In this document: positions 63,598 to 64,000 of the stretch, piece by piece
How the letters are laid out: each line of letters starts with the position of its first letter
Position numbering within the stretch: the first letter of the stretch is position 1
NCBI RefSeq assembly: GCF_003610295.1
Contig: NZ_RAPV01000001.1
Coordinates: forward strand, 2,294,001-2,358,000
DNA from: Paraburkholderia sp. BL23I1N1
GTDB lineage: Bacteria > Pseudomonadota > Gammaproteobacteria > Burkholderiales > Burkholderiaceae
Length of the DNA: 64,000 bases
Reading direction: 5' to 3'
The notes under the pieces: model-generated
Database searches by the model: none
Told to the model about the DNA's origin: nothing
What the model saw: the letters and a program-made list of their open reading frames with translations, nothing else
Program-made: the position numbers and the translations under genes

Positions 63598-64000
63598 TTA
63601 CCTCCGCCACGACCCATGCGGTAACTCCACGTCCCACTTTGCCGCAGCCAATCCTTCGACCATACCCGCACGATCCAGCGCAACGCAGTAGACCGGCTTC
63701 GCACGCTCGAAGCGCCAACTTTCGGCGAGCGTCCCAGCGTCGACTGGATCGAAGCCCAACTGATCGAGAAACCCGCTCACGACATGTTTGGCCTGCCCGT
63801 CGTCGCCGGCGAACGGCAGCGCCCGACGGTTCGGGGTACCGGCCGGCTTGCCGTCCGTTTCCAGGTCTTTCGCCAGAATTGCGTTGAAGGCTTTCACCAC
63901 CTTGGCGCCCGGTAACGCGGCGGCCAGCATCTGACTGGTGGTCGTCGAACGACTGTCGAGCGCTGCAATCTGGCCGTCGCGTTCGGGATAGTAGTTGCCC
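63598..64000 (-). CDS. NADPH-dependent F420 reductase-type NAD(P)-binding protein (5' end beyond the window)
   Basis: The readable C-terminal part (about 133 residues) contains NYYPERDGQIAALDSRSTTT, QMLAAALPGAKVVKAFNAIL and LPFAGDDGQAKHVVSGFLDQ, as in the F420_oxidored/NPD-type family; the N-terminal Rossmann loop lies past the right edge. These stand-alone domains in Burkholderia are NADP-dependent reductases of unknown substrate and do not imply that F420 is made. A GTCGCGGCG/CGCCGCGAC hairpin just past the stop (63560-63589) may end transcription before the histidine leader. Confidence 0.8.
   Translation of the reverse strand, partial: GNYYPERDGQIAALDSRSTTTSQMLAAALPGAKVVKAFNAILAKDLETDGKPAGTPNRRALPFAGDDGQAKHVVSGFLDQLGFDPVDAGTLAESWRFERAKPVYCVALDRAGMVEGLAAAKWDVELPHGSWRR

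Overview
The window looks like chromosomal DNA of a betaproteobacterium of the Burkholderia/Paraburkholderia/Caballeronia group. The basis is high GC, the codon usage, the gene families, and an accessory content rich in LysR regulators, SDR enzymes and DHA2-type efflux. This is inference from sequence only; no search was run.

Region 1 (1-5.6 kb) is a mobile, decayed segment. It holds the edge of an integrase-like gene, an HTH orphan, a RelE-like/Xre toxin-antitoxin pair, an SOS-peptidase-like remnant, a periplasmic binding protein gene cut by an intact IS630 element (2808-4030), a chimeric ORF ending in a second copy of the antitoxin domain, and an orphan cysteine-rich protein. Region 2 (5.7-11 kb) has a secreted phosphoesterase lipoprotein followed by a di-haem peroxidase, then an IS4-type element next to a beheaded hydrolase gene.

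Region 3 (11-20.9 kb) is a complete guanidine-utilisation operon on the minus strand. A guanidine-I (ykkC) riboswitch precedes an ABC transporter, two DUF1989 proteins, a biotin-dependent carboxylase and allophanate hydrolase. Homologues are often labelled urea carboxylase genes, but the riboswitch argues that guanidine is the substrate.

Region 4 (21.3-27 kb) has an SDR gene and a second IS630 element (22576-24048) whose insertion left only the 3' ends of a divergent LysR/GMC-oxidoreductase pair, followed by aldehyde dehydrogenase and SnoaL-like genes. Region 5 (27.3-32.3 kb) is an MFS, MarR, OMP, HlyD tripartite efflux cluster with repeated CTGA-N4-TCAG boxes at its promoters. Region 6 (32.3-43.5 kb) carries pqiABC, a TetR regulator and lipoprotein, katG, a protein-isoaspartate methyltransferase-like gene and a DipZ-like redox protein.

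Region 7 (43.7-53.8 kb) has an OmpR/EnvZ-type pair, a LysR/quinone-reductase pair, a hotdog thioesterase, a response regulator plus 7TM sensor kinase pair, a hydroxyquinol-type dioxygenase and an MFS transporter. Region 8 (54-57.2 kb) is a CGNR regulator divergent from two alpha/beta-hydrolase genes and an SDR, with a palindromic operator between them; two of these enzymes lack the usual catalytic residues. Region 9 (57.3-60 kb) is a T6SS Tle4-type lipase effector overlapping its Tli4-type immunity lipoprotein gene, which is frameshifted by a 7-bp tandem duplication.

Region 10 (60-64 kb) has a TfoX-like protein, a LysR/SDR divergent pair and a compact histidyl-tRNA-synthetase-like catalytic core. 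The last is preceded by a leader peptide with three consecutive His codons and a strong intrinsic terminator, so it looks like a histidine-attenuated gene. The edge gene is an F420-reductase-type NADP-binding protein.
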